NCBI RefSeq assembly: GCF_017254845.1
Contig: NZ_JAFKCU010000009.1
Coordinates: 59,769 to 123,768, forward strand
Length of the DNA stretch: 64,000 bases
Direction of reading: 5' to 3'
Source: Algoriphagus pacificus
GTDB lineage: Bacteria; Bacteroidota; Bacteroidia; Cytophagales; Cyclobacteriaceae
Part shown: piece after piece, positions 45,741 through 54,817 of the stretch
Position numbering within the stretch: the first letter of the stretch is position 1
Layout: each line of letters begins with the position of its first letter
Position numbers and translations under genes: made by a program
The notes under the pieces: model-generated
The model's input: the letters and a program-made list of their open reading frames with translations, nothing else
Databases searched by the model: none
Told to the model about the DNA's origin: nothing

Positions 45741-46447
45741 ATTTTGTCTAAACCCTTCCAGAACTTCAGGAAATAGTATTTAAGCGGATTGGTGTATTTT
45801 AATTGTTTCCAAGGACGGCTTGCATGAGGTCTATGCCAAACCGGCGCATTCATTAAGACAAAATTCTCAAAACCCAATTCTATCGCCTTCTTAGAAATAA
45901 AGGTGTCATACCAGTCTTTGGCCTCATCCAACTCAATAAAATCAAAAGCCTGAAGAAAGGGTAAAGAAAATAAGGTGCAGCAAAAACTTAAGCTTCTTTG
46001 GGTGGAAATAATCTGTTCCTTGACTCCTTTGAACTTCAAATAAGGAAAGTTCACCACGCCTCTTTCATCAACTGTCACCGAACCAACCAGCCCGGAATTT
46101 AAATGAGCCTTTTGATAATTTAAAAGAGTCGAAATAGTATCCTTCTTCACTACAACATCAGATTCCACCACCAAAACCGGGATACCTTTTTCCAATCCCA
46201 TTTTTTGGGACATCTGCAAAACCAGTTTGTAATTAGGAGAAGGATGATCAGTCAAATCCTCGATATGGATTAAATCATACCCAATACTTGCTCGATTCTC
46301 TTCTAATTTTTGCTTGGTTTCTTCCGAACTAAAATCATTAAAAATCACATGATGAACTTTTACATCTGAATCAGCGATTGCACGGGCTGTGTCCAAGGTG
46401 GTTTCAATGGAATTCTTGACGGGTGTGATTACAATTACTTCGGCCAT
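45737..46447 (-). CDS. Glycosyltransferase-like protein, GT-A fold
   Basis: A 236-residue protein starting at the ATG at 46447 (MAEVIVITPVKNS); a longer frame to 46483 would start upstream of the TAATTTTG promoter element and is rejected. Residues 1-110 follow a GT-A nucleotide-binding layout: VIVITPVKN, VIFNDFSSEET, then VLVVESDVVV where a DXD-like acidic pair sits. The C-terminal half (KDWYDTFISKKAIELG, PVWHRPHASRPW) is less typical. It converges on the GT2 gene, overlapping by four bases. Probably a second transferase for the same kind of glycan. Confidence 0.75.
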   Translation of the reverse strand: MAEVIVITPVKNSIETTLDTARAIADSDVKVHHVIFNDFSSEETKQKLEENRASIGYDLIHIEDLTDHPSPNYKLVLQMSQKMGLEKGIPVLVVESDVVVKKDTISTLLNYQKAHLNSGLVGSVTVDERGVVNFPYLKFKGVKEQIISTQRSLSFCCTLFSLPFLQAFDFIELDEAKDWYDTFISKKAIELGFENFVLMNAPVWHRPHASRPWKQLKYTNPLKYYFLKFWKGLDKI

Positions 46448-46461
46448 AAAAAAGATTTGCC

Positions 46462-46469
46462 CAAAATTA
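46462..46469 (-). promoter_or_regulatory. Candidate -7 element for the transferase gene
   Basis: The minus strand reads TAATTTTG (TAnnTTTG), 14 bases before the ATG at 46447. A TTTG lies upstream at a 16-base spacing, a little short. Confidence 0.45.
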
Positions 46470-46484
46470 AGCCTTTCCGACAAG

Positions 46485-46519
46485 GCAAAAAAATAACCCT
46501 GAATTTCTCCAGGGTTATT
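46485..46519 (-). terminator. Intrinsic terminator after the aminotransferase gene
   Basis: On the minus strand AATAACCCTG / CAGGGTTATT followed by TTTTT, 19 bases past the aminotransferase stop. Confidence 0.85.
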
Positions 46520-46537
46520 CCATTTATTTTTGATTCC

Positions 46538-47740
46538 TTAGGCAAGTTCGCCCAAAGCCTTTTTCAATCTAGCTAATGCTTCTTTCAATTCTTCCTCAGA
46601 AGCTGCGTAAGATAAACGTACGCAAGATGGGGCTCCAAAAGCTGCTCCTGTAACCAAAGAAACATTGGCCACTTCCAATAAATATAGACAAAGGTCATCT
46701 GCATTATTGATGGTATGTCCATGCGCTGACTTGCCAAAGAATGCTGTTACGTCTGGAAAGAAGTAAAATGCACCTTCAGGTACGTGAGTTTTGATTCCTG
46801 GGATTTCTTTCAACAAGCCCATAACCAATTCTCTTCTTTTAAAATACGCCTCAGCCATTTCTTTGGAAGGTGTTTGATCACCAGAAATACCTGCCAAAGC
46901 TGCTCTCTGGGCGATTCCTGTACCTCCTGAGGTAAACTGACCTTGGATTTTCTCCACAGCTTTTGCCATAAATAAAGGAGCACAGATATATCCAACTCTC
47001 CATCCTGTCATAGCATATCCTTTAGAGAAACCATTGACAGTAATTGTTCTTTCGAACATACCTGGGAATGAGGCAATGCTATAATTTCTTCCGACAAAAT
47101 TGATCAATTCATAAATCTCATCGGCAATCACCATGATATTTTCATGCTTCAATACCACTGCAGCAATTGCTTCCAATTCTTCTTTGCTGAAAACTGATCC
47201 GGTAGGATTACATGGGGAAGAATAGATAACTCCTTTTGTTTTTGGGGTAATAGCTGCCTCTAATTGAGCTGCAGTTGCTTTAAAATTATTTTCTAATGTG
47301 CCTTCGATCAAAACAGGTACACCACCAGCCAACTTGATGATTTCTGCATAGCTTACCCAGTAAGGAGAAAAAATCACAACTTCATCTCCTTCATTGATCA
47401 TACACATGAAGATATTTGCAATAGAATGCTTCGCTCCGGTGGAAACAACGATGTTTTCAGCCTTAGCCTGAGTGATTTCATTTTCCTCTCTTAGCTTCTT
47501 GGCGATAGCCTCTCTTAAGTCTTGATATCCAGCCACAGGAGGATACGAAAAGTATTTACCCTCATCGATCGCGTCTTTGGCAGCTTCTTGAATATGCTTA
47601 GGTGTTTTAAAGTCAGGCTCACCGAGGCTCAATCCAATGATGTCAATGCCTTGTGTTTTCAGCTCTCTGGCTTTTTTTGCCATTGCCAGCGTCGCTGATT
47701 CTTCCATACTGATAATCCGATCTGATAGAATAGAATTCAT
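46538..47740 (-). CDS. Class I/II PLP-dependent aminotransferase (aspartate aminotransferase-like)
   Basis: Transfers amino groups between an amino acid (probably aspartate) and 2-oxoglutarate in the cytoplasm. Start placed at the ATG at 47740; the frame continues upstream only to a TTG. In the 400-residue form the substrate loop GLSLGEPDFKTP begins at 36, SSPCNPTG at 174, ADEIYELI at 206, and the PLP Schiff-base Lys240 lies in NGFSKGYAMTGWRVGY. This is the AspAT Ib subgroup. Divergent to the secreted protein gene at 47876. Confidence 0.94.
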   Translation of the reverse strand: MNSILSDRIISMEESATLAMAKKARELKTQGIDIIGLSLGEPDFKTPKHIQEAAKDAIDEGKYFSYPPVAGYQDLREAIAKKLREENEITQAKAENIVVSTGAKHSIANIFMCMINEGDEVVIFSPYWVSYAEIIKLAGGVPVLIEGTLENNFKATAAQLEAAITPKTKGVIYSSPCNPTGSVFSKEELEAIAAVVLKHENIMVIADEIYELINFVGRNYSIASFPGMFERTITVNGFSKGYAMTGWRVGYICAPLFMAKAVEKIQGQFTSGGTGIAQRAALAGISGDQTPSKEMAEAYFKRRELVMGLLKEIPGIKTHVPEGAFYFFPDVTAFFGKSAHGHTINNADDLCLYLLEVANVSLVTGAAFGAPSCVRLSYAASEEELKEALARLKKALGELA

Positions 47741-47768
47741 TATTTTCTGTGGTTTATTCAAAATCCCC

Positions 47769-47776
47769 CAAAAATA
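47769..47776 (-). promoter_or_regulatory. Candidate -7 element for the aminotransferase gene
   Basis: The minus strand reads TATTTTTG 28 bases before the ATG. A TTTA/TTTAG sits near the expected -33 distance. Confidence 0.45.
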
Positions 47777-47827
47777 GAGAGAAGATTATAAAATCTAAAC
47801 AATTGTCTGGTTTTGATATTGAAATGT

Positions 47828-47835
47828 TATTTTTG
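47828..47835 (+). promoter_or_regulatory. Candidate -7 element for the gene at 47876
   Basis: TATTTTTG on the plus strand, 40 bases before the ATG. It forms a divergent pair with the element at 47769-47776. Confidence 0.45.
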
Positions 47836-47875
47836 AAATAAAATACACGGGAGGAAATTCCGTTTTTAGCATACA

Positions 47876-48721
47876 ATGAACAAGTTTTCTTTTTTTCTCT
47901 TATTCATCCTTTTCATCAGCAAAGTTGCGATTGCTCAAAAATCCGAATCCAAATCAAACGTGGACCCGGATTCATCTGGAGTAGTGAATACTTCATTGCT
48001 ACCGACTACTGTCCCATTGTTGCTTTTTGATGACTCAAAAGAAAAAGAAGAGAAAAAGGAAAAGAAGAAGAAAGCCCGTAAAAACATCTGGTTTGGAATC
48101 AAAACCAGAAGAGGCTATGCCAAGCGTAGCATCCGAGGCCAGGAGATTTATGAGTATTTCAATTATACCGAAGAAAGCAAAAAGCCGGATCCTTACATCC
48201 GCGATGTTTATTGGTTTGATACGCAAGACAGAAGTATCAAAACCAGTGGCTACGAAGAAGGAAAGGGGTATTTGTTACATGGCCCTTACGAAAGAGTAAT
48301 AAATGAGACAGTGGTAGAAAGTGGAATGTTCTTCTACGGCACTAAGCATAAAACCTGGATGCTTTTTGATGCTCAAAATATACTTCAGGATAAAAACCAT
48401 TTTACGGAAGGATGGCCCAGAGAATCACGGATTTCCTATTACGACACAAAATCAATTGAAGAAATCGTACCTGTTCAGTATGGCCTGGAGGAAGGAAATT
48501 ATTTTTATTTCTACGATGACAAGCAGGTTGCTGTAACTGGAGAATATCAATATGGAGAAAAAGTAGGTTTATGGACGGAATACTGGGATACCGGAAATAC
48601 CAAAGCTGTCCGAAAAAGAGAAATCCAGTATCAAGAAGAGGCATATACAAAAAATTTCCGTCCTTACATTCGTGCTGAATGGGATAAGGACGGAAACTTA
48701 GTGTACAGAAAAGAAATGTAA
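47876..48721 (+). CDS. Secreted protein with MORN-like repeats
   Basis: A 281-residue exported protein (signal peptide ending KVAIAQ), followed by a low-complexity basic/acidic tract (KEKEEKKEKKKKARK, about residues 56-70). The remainder has repeats of the MORN/YwqK style: KGYLLHGPYERV, GMFFYGTKHKTWMLFD, GNYFYFYDD, GEKVGLWTEYWDTGN. These often bind phosphoinositides or act as protein-protein surfaces, but the bacterial role is unknown. The strong A-rich tract is also a slippage risk; the frame is intact. Confidence 0.7.
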   Translation: MNKFSFFLLFILFISKVAIAQKSESKSNVDPDSSGVVNTSLLPTTVPLLLFDDSKEKEEKKEKKKKARKNIWFGIKTRRGYAKRSIRGQEIYEYFNYTEESKKPDPYIRDVYWFDTQDRSIKTSGYEEGKGYLLHGPYERVINETVVESGMFFYGTKHKTWMLFDAQNILQDKNHFTEGWPRESRISYYDTKSIEEIVPVQYGLEEGNYFYFYDDKQVAVTGEYQYGEKVGLWTEYWDTGNTKAVRKREIQYQEEAYTKNFRPYIRAEWDKDGNLVYRKEM

Positions 48722-48725
48722 ATCC

Positions 48726-49253
48726 TTATTTCGCTCGGTATTTAAACTGCTGTCCTCCTACAGAAGCTTCATACATCAAGCCTCCTTTGGTGCGCGTAAA
48801 AACAGCAACTCCATCGACATATTCTGCATTCAAAGAAGCTCCAGAGGCTGCTGCAACCGCTGACACCTGAGCTGCCATTTCAATTTTGTTTTCTTTGAAT
48901 CGATCAAATTCTTCTTCTGATTCAAAAAACACCACTTCGCTGTAAGCTTGTCCACCAGCTTGAAAACCGATTGTGACCTGAGTCATTCGAGCAAATCCAA
49001 TAAATTCACCTTTTTCATAAGCAACTCCATTCCCTGCTGCTCCTCCTACTCCAAGACCACCTTTACCTACATTTGGCAATATGATATAGGCATAAGAATT
49101 ATCGAAAAAGCTTTGCATGTCAGGATCATCCTCTAAAAATGCTGCTTTTGCATCTTCACTGTCCTCAATAATTCTTTGGTCTTTTTTGGCATCTTGGGCA
49201 TAAGTCAGTATCGCGACTAAAGCGAACATCCAAGTGAAAATAATTTTTTTCAT
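48726..49253 (-). CDS. SYLF (YSC84-like) lipid-binding domain protein
   Basis: A 175-residue exported protein (signal ending ILTYAQ). The mature part is a single SYLF domain: RIIEDSEDAKAAFLEDDP, SYAYIILPNVGKGGLGVGGA, then a Gly-rich strand and VGFQAGGQAYSEVVFFESEE-like segment, ending VFTRTKGGLMYEASVGGQQF. SYLF domains bind phosphoinositides in eukaryotes; in bacteria they are often called YSC84-like and probably bind lipid or act at the envelope. Its gene ends four bases from the convergent MORN gene stop. Confidence 0.9.
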   Translation of the reverse strand: MKKIIFTWMFALVAILTYAQDAKKDQRIIEDSEDAKAAFLEDDPDMQSFFDNSYAYIILPNVGKGGLGVGGAAGNGVAYEKGEFIGFARMTQVTIGFQAGGQAYSEVVFFESEEEFDRFKENKIEMAAQVSAVAAASGASLNAEYVDGVAVFTRTKGGLMYEASVGGQQFKYRAK

Positions 49254-49283
49254 AGTTTTAAAATAGGGTGGTAAATAATAGTA

Positions 49284-49640
49284 TTAATAAAAGGCGTCTT
49301 CAAAATGCTTGAAATTGATAGCGCCGGTTTTGTTCCTGTAAACGCCTACAATGTCAAAACGGATATCAGAATTCCAGTTTTTTTCATAAATATATTGATC
49401 TGCAGCTTTAATGATGAGCTTCCTTTTGGTATAGTCCACAAATTCCTCAGCGAAGCCGAAACCTGTTCCGGATCGGAACTTAACTTCTACAAAAACGAGT
49501 AACTTTTTATGGGTGAGAATTAAATCAATTTCGGCATAGCCATGCCTATAGTTCTTTTCCAAAAGTTCGTAGCCTTTTTCTATCAACCATTGTGCTGCGA
49601 GTTCTTCAGCTAGTCGACCTTGATCATTATGCTCAGCCAT
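49284..49640 (-). CDS. YraN-family nuclease-like protein (UPF0102)
   Basis: A 118-residue PD-(D/E)XK-fold protein. The start is the ATG at 49640 (MAEHNDQGRLAEELAAQWLI), matching the family N-terminus; an upstream frame start would add 26 residues overlapping the promoter of lipB. Motifs: GRLAEELAAQWLIEKGY, YRHGYAEIDLI, and VFVEVKFRSG with the Asp/Glu/Lys core. The family is very widely conserved and thought to act on branched or damaged DNA, but this is not proven. Confidence 0.9.
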   Translation of the reverse strand: MAEHNDQGRLAEELAAQWLIEKGYELLEKNYRHGYAEIDLILTHKKLLVFVEVKFRSGTGFGFAEEFVDYTKRKLIIKAADQYIYEKNWNSDIRFDIVGVYRNKTGAINFKHFEDAFY

Positions 49641-49654
49641 CTTGAATAATTGCT

Positions 49655-49662
49655 TAATTTTG
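49655..49662 (+). promoter_or_regulatory. Candidate -7 element for lipB
   Basis: TAATTTTG on the plus strand, 59 bases before the lipB ATG, in the spacer shared with the divergent yraN gene. No clear -33 element. Confidence 0.4.
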
Positions 49663-49721
49663 AAAAATAGTAGAACGGAACGCCCAAAAAAAGGGTTGAT
49701 GAAAAACCCTACAGGCATCAG

Positions 49722-50432
49722 ATGAACGAAATTATTAATAAAAAAGTAGAATTCCGAGATCTAGGAAAAATGGACTACCAAGAGGCTTGGGATTTTCAGG
49801 AGTCGGTATTTTCCAAAATTGTTTCCAAGAAGATAAAAAACAGAAATCTTCCTGTCGAAGCACGGGAACCTACTGAAAACTACGTCTTCTTTGTAGAGCA
49901 CCCACATGTATATACCTTGGGAAAAAGCGGAAAAGAAGATCATCTTTTGCTTGACGAACATGGTCTTGAATCCAATCAGGCTACTTTTTATAAAATCAAC
50001 AGAGGCGGGGATATTACTTATCATGGTCCCGGCCAATTGGTAGGATATCCAATATTAGACCTGGACAATTTTTTTACGGATATTCACAAATACCTGCGTT
50101 TGCTTGAAGAGGCGATTATCCGAACGCTTGCAGACTACGATGTAGAAGCAGGAAGAATTGAAGGTTTAACAGGGGTCTGGATTGATCATATCGAACAGAA
50201 AAACCCTCGGAAAATATGTGCCATGGGTGTGAAATCCAGTCGATGGGTGACCATGCATGGATTTGCTTTCAATATCAACCCAGACCTGAGTTATTTTGGC
50301 CATATCATCCCCTGCGGGATAGATGATAAAGCTGTTACTTCCTTAAAGCAGGAATTAGGCAAAGAAATCGACCTAAACGAAGTCAAAGAAAAATTAAAAA
50401 ATCATCTCGTGACACTTTTCGAGATGGAATAG
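49722..50432 (+). CDS. lipB: Octanoyl-[ACP]-protein N-octanoyltransferase
   Basis: Moves the octanoyl group from acyl carrier protein to lipoyl domains, the first step of lipoate synthesis in the cytoplasm. The 236-residue length is normal. Family motifs: NRGGDITYHGPGQLVGYP (93-110), catalytic Lys164 in RKICAMGVKSSRW, and catalytic Cys198 in HIIPCGI. No lipA gene is next to it. It begins the plus-strand run up to the rhomboid gene; the next gene starts 12 bases later. Confidence 0.95.
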   Translation: MNEIINKKVEFRDLGKMDYQEAWDFQESVFSKIVSKKIKNRNLPVEAREPTENYVFFVEHPHVYTLGKSGKEDHLLLDEHGLESNQATFYKINRGGDITYHGPGQLVGYPILDLDNFFTDIHKYLRLLEEAIIRTLADYDVEAGRIEGLTGVWIDHIEQKNPRKICAMGVKSSRWVTMHGFAFNINPDLSYFGHIIPCGIDDKAVTSLKQELGKEIDLNEVKEKLKNHLVTLFEME

Positions 50433-50443
50433 ATCTGTTATTC

Positions 50444-50845
50444 ATGAAGAAAGACATTGAATTTCACCCTGTCACAGGAGTAAAATTAGCCATTGCCAAA
50501 GAGGAAAAACCCACCGGAATAGAGTGGGGAGTCTATATCATCAACCTCAATTTAATTGAGTTGAATACGGTCATGATCACCTCTAAGGGTTATGGCCTTT
50601 TGAATGGAGAAAAAAGGCAAACTTCTACCCTTCGTCACATGATCAAAGAATTAGGAGCGCAAGCCATGGCGAAAATCGAACCTATTGACCCGGCGGTATT
50701 TTCCTTGACCAATGAATTCTGGGTAAGTTATTACATCCTCGACCAGATTTTTGATAAAAAGTTTATCTTTACTCCAGGCAGTTTTGATCCTGCCCTCTTC
50801 CAAATGATTCCTGAATTGGGTTTGGAGGGGATACTTCACGGATAA
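50444..50845 (+). CDS. Conserved hypothetical protein
   Basis: A 133-residue soluble protein I do not recognise. It has no signal or membrane segment. Features: IEWGVYIINLNLIELNTVMITSKGYG near the middle, an EKRQTSTLRHMIKEL helix, and FDPALFQMIPELGLEGILHG at the end. It sits 11 bases after lipB and 10 bases before the exonuclease gene, so it is translated with them. Similar small proteins are probably conserved in Bacteroidota but I cannot name the family. Confidence 0.7.
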   Translation: MKKDIEFHPVTGVKLAIAKEEKPTGIEWGVYIINLNLIELNTVMITSKGYGLLNGEKRQTSTLRHMIKELGAQAMAKIEPIDPAVFSLTNEFWVSYYILDQIFDKKFIFTPGSFDPALFQMIPELGLEGILHG

Positions 50846-50855
50846 ATCAGATTAA

Positions 50856-51605
50856 ATGGCCAATTTTTTAGATCAATTAGGAGACATTCTTTTTTTGGAC
50901 ATTGAAACAGCTTCACTGACCGAAAAATTTGAGGACCTTGCCCCAAGGTTGCAGGATGAGTGGACCAAAAAAGAAAAAATTATTCAAAGTGATCATGGAA
51001 AAATTGAGCCTGGTGCATTGTACTTTGACAAAGCAGGTATTTATGCTGAGTTTGGGCAGGTGATCTGTGTGGGAGTAGGATATTTCCAGTGGAAAAAGAA
51101 GGATAAAAAACTTGTATTTAGATCTAAAGTTTTTGCTGATCCAGATGAAAGGGAACTTCTTTTATCATTAAATACTTTACTAGGAAAGAAAAAATGGATT
51201 CTTTGTGCACACAATGGAAAAGAATTTGATTTTCCTTTTTTATGCAGAAGAATGCTGGTACAAGGTGTGGAGCTTCCCGAACCTTTGCAAATCGCAGGCA
51301 AAAAACCATGGGAACTCCGGCATTTAGACACCTTGGAACTTTGGAAGTTCGGAGATTACAAACATTACACCCGATTAGAACTTTTAGCCGCAGTTTTCGG
51401 AATCCCCACTTCCAAAGATGACCTTGATGGCAGTCAGGTCAACACCACTTTTCACTTAGAAAAAGATATTAACCGAATCAAAAAGTATTGTCAGAAAGAC
51501 GTTGAAGTAACTGCCCGCGTTTATCTGGCCATGCACCCTCAACTCGACGAAATGGAGATTGAGCTGGTGCACTTAGAAGATTCACCAAAAGATCATAAAG
51601 ATTAA
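50856..51605 (+). CDS. 3'-5' exonuclease, DnaQ/PolB-like
   Basis: A 249-residue RNase H-fold exonuclease. ExoI: LFLDIETAS (Asp16/Glu18 type), ExoII: LCAHNGKEFDFPFLCRRM near 110, and ExoIII-like YCQKDVEVTARVYL near 213, the DxxxD of DEDD enzymes. This matches the predicted exonucleases related to the PolB proofreading domain. There is no polymerase part. It lies 10 bases after the unknown gene and 54 bases before rnr, whose 3'-5' RNA exonuclease product fits a shared nucleic-acid theme. Confidence 0.87.
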   Translation: MANFLDQLGDILFLDIETASLTEKFEDLAPRLQDEWTKKEKIIQSDHGKIEPGALYFDKAGIYAEFGQVICVGVGYFQWKKKDKKLVFRSKVFADPDERELLLSLNTLLGKKKWILCAHNGKEFDFPFLCRRMLVQGVELPEPLQIAGKKPWELRHLDTLELWKFGDYKHYTRLELLAAVFGIPTSKDDLDGSQVNTTFHLEKDINRIKKYCQKDVEVTARVYLAMHPQLDEMEIELVHLEDSPKDHKD

Positions 51606-51659
51606 TGCAAAAAGACATGCAAATCTTTATACATTGGATTAACACAACAACCCCGACAA

Positions 51660-53867
51660 ATGGGAAGAAAATCAGACAGAAAAAATTCAAATAAGAATAA
51701 AAACAAAAAAGGTCACAGCAACGATGCTGCTAATTTGACCAGAAGAATACTTCAATTTTTAGACTCAAATTACGGCGAGGAATTCAACTCCAAACAAATC
51801 ATAAAGAAGCTGGAAATTCGTGACTCCCTCAGTAAGGGAGGAGTGGAACCGATTCTTTCCAAACTTTTGGCAAGCGGCCATGTATCCAAAAATCCTCGGA
51901 ACTACTATTCATCCACGAAAGATCCAAGCTTTATCATCGGAACCGTTGACTTTGTCAATCCGAGATTTGCTTTTGTGATCCCAGACGATCCTACAGAAAA
52001 TGACGGGGATATTTTAGTCAAAGAAGCTGACTTGAAACAAGCTTTGGATGGGGATAAAGTGAGAGTAATGGTCAATCCTCTGAAAGGGAAATTTGGAAAA
52101 TCAGAAGGTAGAGTACTGGAGGTAATTGAAAGAGACCGCGATGAATTCGTGGGACGAGTAGAAATATCACCTCGTTTTGCTTTTGTGGTTCCGGATTTCA
52201 AAAAAATGCACAAAGACATTTTTGTGCATCGAGGAGATTTATTGGGAGCTGAGCATAACCAAAAGGTTATCATCAAGCTGACCGAATGGAGAGAGGGAGA
52301 TAAAAACCCTACAGGTAAGGTAATTCGAGTTTTAGGTCAGGCAGGCTTACATGAGGTAGAAATTCACTCAATCATGGCTGAATTCGGTCTACCATTTGAA
52401 TATCCTGAAGCTCCTGATGCAGAAGCAAATGCCATTTCAGACAAGATTACAGCGAAAGAAATCAAAGCAAGGAAGGATTTCAGAGGAATTCCAACTTTTA
52501 CGATTGACCCTGCCGATGCCAAAGATTTTGATGATGCCATTTCCTATCAGGTCTTGCCAAATGGCAATCTGGAAGTTGGGGTACATATTGCTGATGTCAC
52601 TCACTACGTACAGCCTAAAACAGCTTTAGAAAAAGAAGCTTACAACAGAGCAACTTCGGTTTATCTTGTAGATCGTACGATCCCCATGTTGCCGGAAAGG
52701 CTCAGCAATGGCTTGTGTTCACTCAGACCAAATGAAGATAAATTAACGTTTTCCTGCGTTTTTGAATTAGACATAGAAGCAAATGTCATCAAACATTGGA
52801 TCGGCAGAACTGCCATCCATTCAGACAGGAGATTTGCCTACGAAGAAGCACAGGAAAATATCGATAATCAATCCGGTGATTTTTTTGAAGAGCTAACCAT
52901 CCTGAATAACCTTGCTAAGAAAATACGGAAAAAGAGATTTGACCATGGCGCTGTAAATTTTGAAACAGTAGAGGTGAAATTCAAGTTGGATGAAAAAGGC
53001 ACTCCACTTGGCCTTATGGTCAAGGAGAGGAAAGACATCCATAAGCTCATTGAGGAATTTATGCTACTTGCCAACAAATATGTGGCAGAATTTATTTTCA
53101 AAAAGAATAAAGGAAATGACACCTTTGTGTACAGAACGCACGACTCTCCAGACATGGATCGATTAGATACCTTTTCTGGTTTTGCAAAGCGATTTGGACA
53201 TGAGTTTGATATCGAAAATGAACGAAAGATATCTGAAGCCCTGAACAAGCTTATGGATGAAATCCAAGGCAAGCCAGAACAGAATGTATTGGAGCAATTA
53301 GCCATCAGAAGTATGGCTAAGGCAAAATATACCACCGAGCCAAAAGGGCATTTCGGTTTGGCTTTTGCACATTACACCCATTTCACTTCTCCGATCAGAA
53401 GATATCCGGATATGATGGTTCATCGGCTTTTGGACCATTACCTACAAGGAGGCAAATCTCCAGATGCTGAAGAATGGGAACAAAAATGCGTTCATTCTTC
53501 CGAAAGGGAAAAAAGAGCTGCCGATGCTGAAAGAGCTTCTATTAAGTACAAGCAGGTGGAATTCATGTCTTTGGCAGAGGTCAAAGATTACGATGGAATC
53601 GTGAGTGGAGTGACCGAATGGGGCGTATTTGTAGAAATCACTGAAACCAAGTGTGAGGGGATGATTCGAGTGCAGGATATGGAGGATGATTACTACGAGT
53701 TTGACCAGAAAAATATGCGATTGGTGGGATCGAAAACAAAAAAAATGATCACTTTGGGCGACAAAGTGAAGGTCAGAGTAGTTAATACCGATATTGACCG
53801 ACGAACGATAGATTTGGAATTTGCAGACAATGACAATAAAAAGCCACGCGCCCGCGCTTTTAGATAA
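51660..53867 (+). CDS. rnr: Ribonuclease R
   Basis: A 735-residue processive 3'-5' exoribonuclease of the RNB family that degrades structured RNA in the cytoplasm. Order: basic N-terminus (MGRKSDRKNSNKNKNKK), winged-helix part, cold-shock domains (about 95-240), RNB catalytic core with IDPADAKDFDDAIS near residue 280 and FTSPIRRYPDMMVHRLL near 580, and a C-terminal S1 domain (YDGIVSGVTEWGVFVEI, about 640). The downstream prenyl synthase ATG lies inside its last 38 bases. Confidence 0.95.
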   Translation: MGRKSDRKNSNKNKNKKGHSNDAANLTRRILQFLDSNYGEEFNSKQIIKKLEIRDSLSKGGVEPILSKLLASGHVSKNPRNYYSSTKDPSFIIGTVDFVNPRFAFVIPDDPTENDGDILVKEADLKQALDGDKVRVMVNPLKGKFGKSEGRVLEVIERDRDEFVGRVEISPRFAFVVPDFKKMHKDIFVHRGDLLGAEHNQKVIIKLTEWREGDKNPTGKVIRVLGQAGLHEVEIHSIMAEFGLPFEYPEAPDAEANAISDKITAKEIKARKDFRGIPTFTIDPADAKDFDDAISYQVLPNGNLEVGVHIADVTHYVQPKTALEKEAYNRATSVYLVDRTIPMLPERLSNGLCSLRPNEDKLTFSCVFELDIEANVIKHWIGRTAIHSDRRFAYEEAQENIDNQSGDFFEELTILNNLAKKIRKKRFDHGAVNFETVEVKFKLDEKGTPLGLMVKERKDIHKLIEEFMLLANKYVAEFIFKKNKGNDTFVYRTHDSPDMDRLDTFSGFAKRFGHEFDIENERKISEALNKLMDEIQGKPEQNVLEQLAIRSMAKAKYTTEPKGHFGLAFAHYTHFTSPIRRYPDMMVHRLLDHYLQGGKSPDAEEWEQKCVHSSEREKRAADAERASIKYKQVEFMSLAEVKDYDGIVSGVTEWGVFVEITETKCEGMIRVQDMEDDYYEFDQKNMRLVGSKTKKMITLGDKVKVRVVNTDIDRRTIDLEFADNDNKKPRARAFR

Positions 53868-54816
53868 ATTAGAAGATTACATTCAATCTCAAAATTTCGG
53901 GGAATCACCCCGTGAACTTTACGAACCTTTACATTACATCCTTAGCTTGGGGGGAAAGAGAATCCGACCTCTCTTGAGTTTGCTGGCTTATGGGATGTAT
54001 GCTGAAAATCCCGAAAAGATTATAAGTCAAGCGGCTGCTGTTGAGGTATTTCACAATTTCACCCTTATGCATGATGACATCATGGACCAAGCTCCTCTCA
54101 GGAGAGGAAAAGCAACGGTTCATGAAAAATGGAATGCAAACATTGCCATTCTTTCAGGAGATGTGATGCTGGTTCAGGCATATGAGATGCTTTTGGAGAC
54201 GGATGCTAAATCACTACATGAAGTATTGAGATTGTTTAATAAAACTGCAGCTGAAGTCTGTGAAGGACAGCAATTCGATATGAATTTCGAAAGTCTTCCC
54301 AGCGTCACAGAATCTGAGTACATCAACATGATCCGTCTGAAAACTGCGGTTTTGTTGGGCTGTGCTCTCAAACTGGGAGCGATACTAGGAGGGGCTTCAA
54401 CTTCAGAAGCACAAAAGTTGTATGATTTCGGAGTGAATGTGGGAATTGGATTCCAGTTGAAAGATGATCTACTGGATGTCTATGCAGATCAAGCAAAATT
54501 TGGCAAGCAAGTCGGCGGAGATATCATCTCAAACAAAAAAACATTTCTGTTGATCAAAGCAATTGAACTGGCCAAAGGAGAATCTCAAGAAGAGTTGAAA
54601 AAATGGCTGGTGGCTGAAAGCTTTGAAAAAGAAGAAAAAGTCAATGCAGTTAAGGCTATTTATGAAAAACTTGGAATCAAGAAATTGGCAGAAGAAAAAA
54701 TGAATAGCTATTTCAAAGCGGGCTTTGACCAATTAGAAGGAATTGCTTTTCAGCATGAATCTTATTTCCAGGAACTCAAACAAATCACCCAGGACTTAAT
54801 CCACCGGGAAAAATAA
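53830..54816 (+). CDS. Polyprenyl diphosphate synthase
   Basis: A 328-residue trans-isoprenyl diphosphate synthase that lengthens allylic diphosphates with IPP, for quinone or cell-wall lipid carriers. The first Asp-rich motif is HDDIMD (Asp82, Asp83, Asp86) followed by RRGKATVHEKW; the second is KDDLLDVYAD near 213. The bulky residue positions ahead of the first motif (FHNFTLMHDD) suggest a medium or long chain product, which cannot be set exactly. The ATG at 53830 overlaps the rnr end by 38 bases, so translation is coupled. Confidence 0.92.
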   Translation: MTIKSHAPALLDKLEDYIQSQNFGESPRELYEPLHYILSLGGKRIRPLLSLLAYGMYAENPEKIISQAAAVEVFHNFTLMHDDIMDQAPLRRGKATVHEKWNANIAILSGDVMLVQAYEMLLETDAKSLHEVLRLFNKTAAEVCEGQQFDMNFESLPSVTESEYINMIRLKTAVLLGCALKLGAILGGASTSEAQKLYDFGVNVGIGFQLKDDLLDVYADQAKFGKQVGGDIISNKKTFLLIKAIELAKGESQEELKKWLVAESFEKEEKVNAVKAIYEKLGIKKLAEEKMNSYFKAGFDQLEGIAFQHESYFQELKQITQDLIHREK

Positions 54817-54817
54817 G

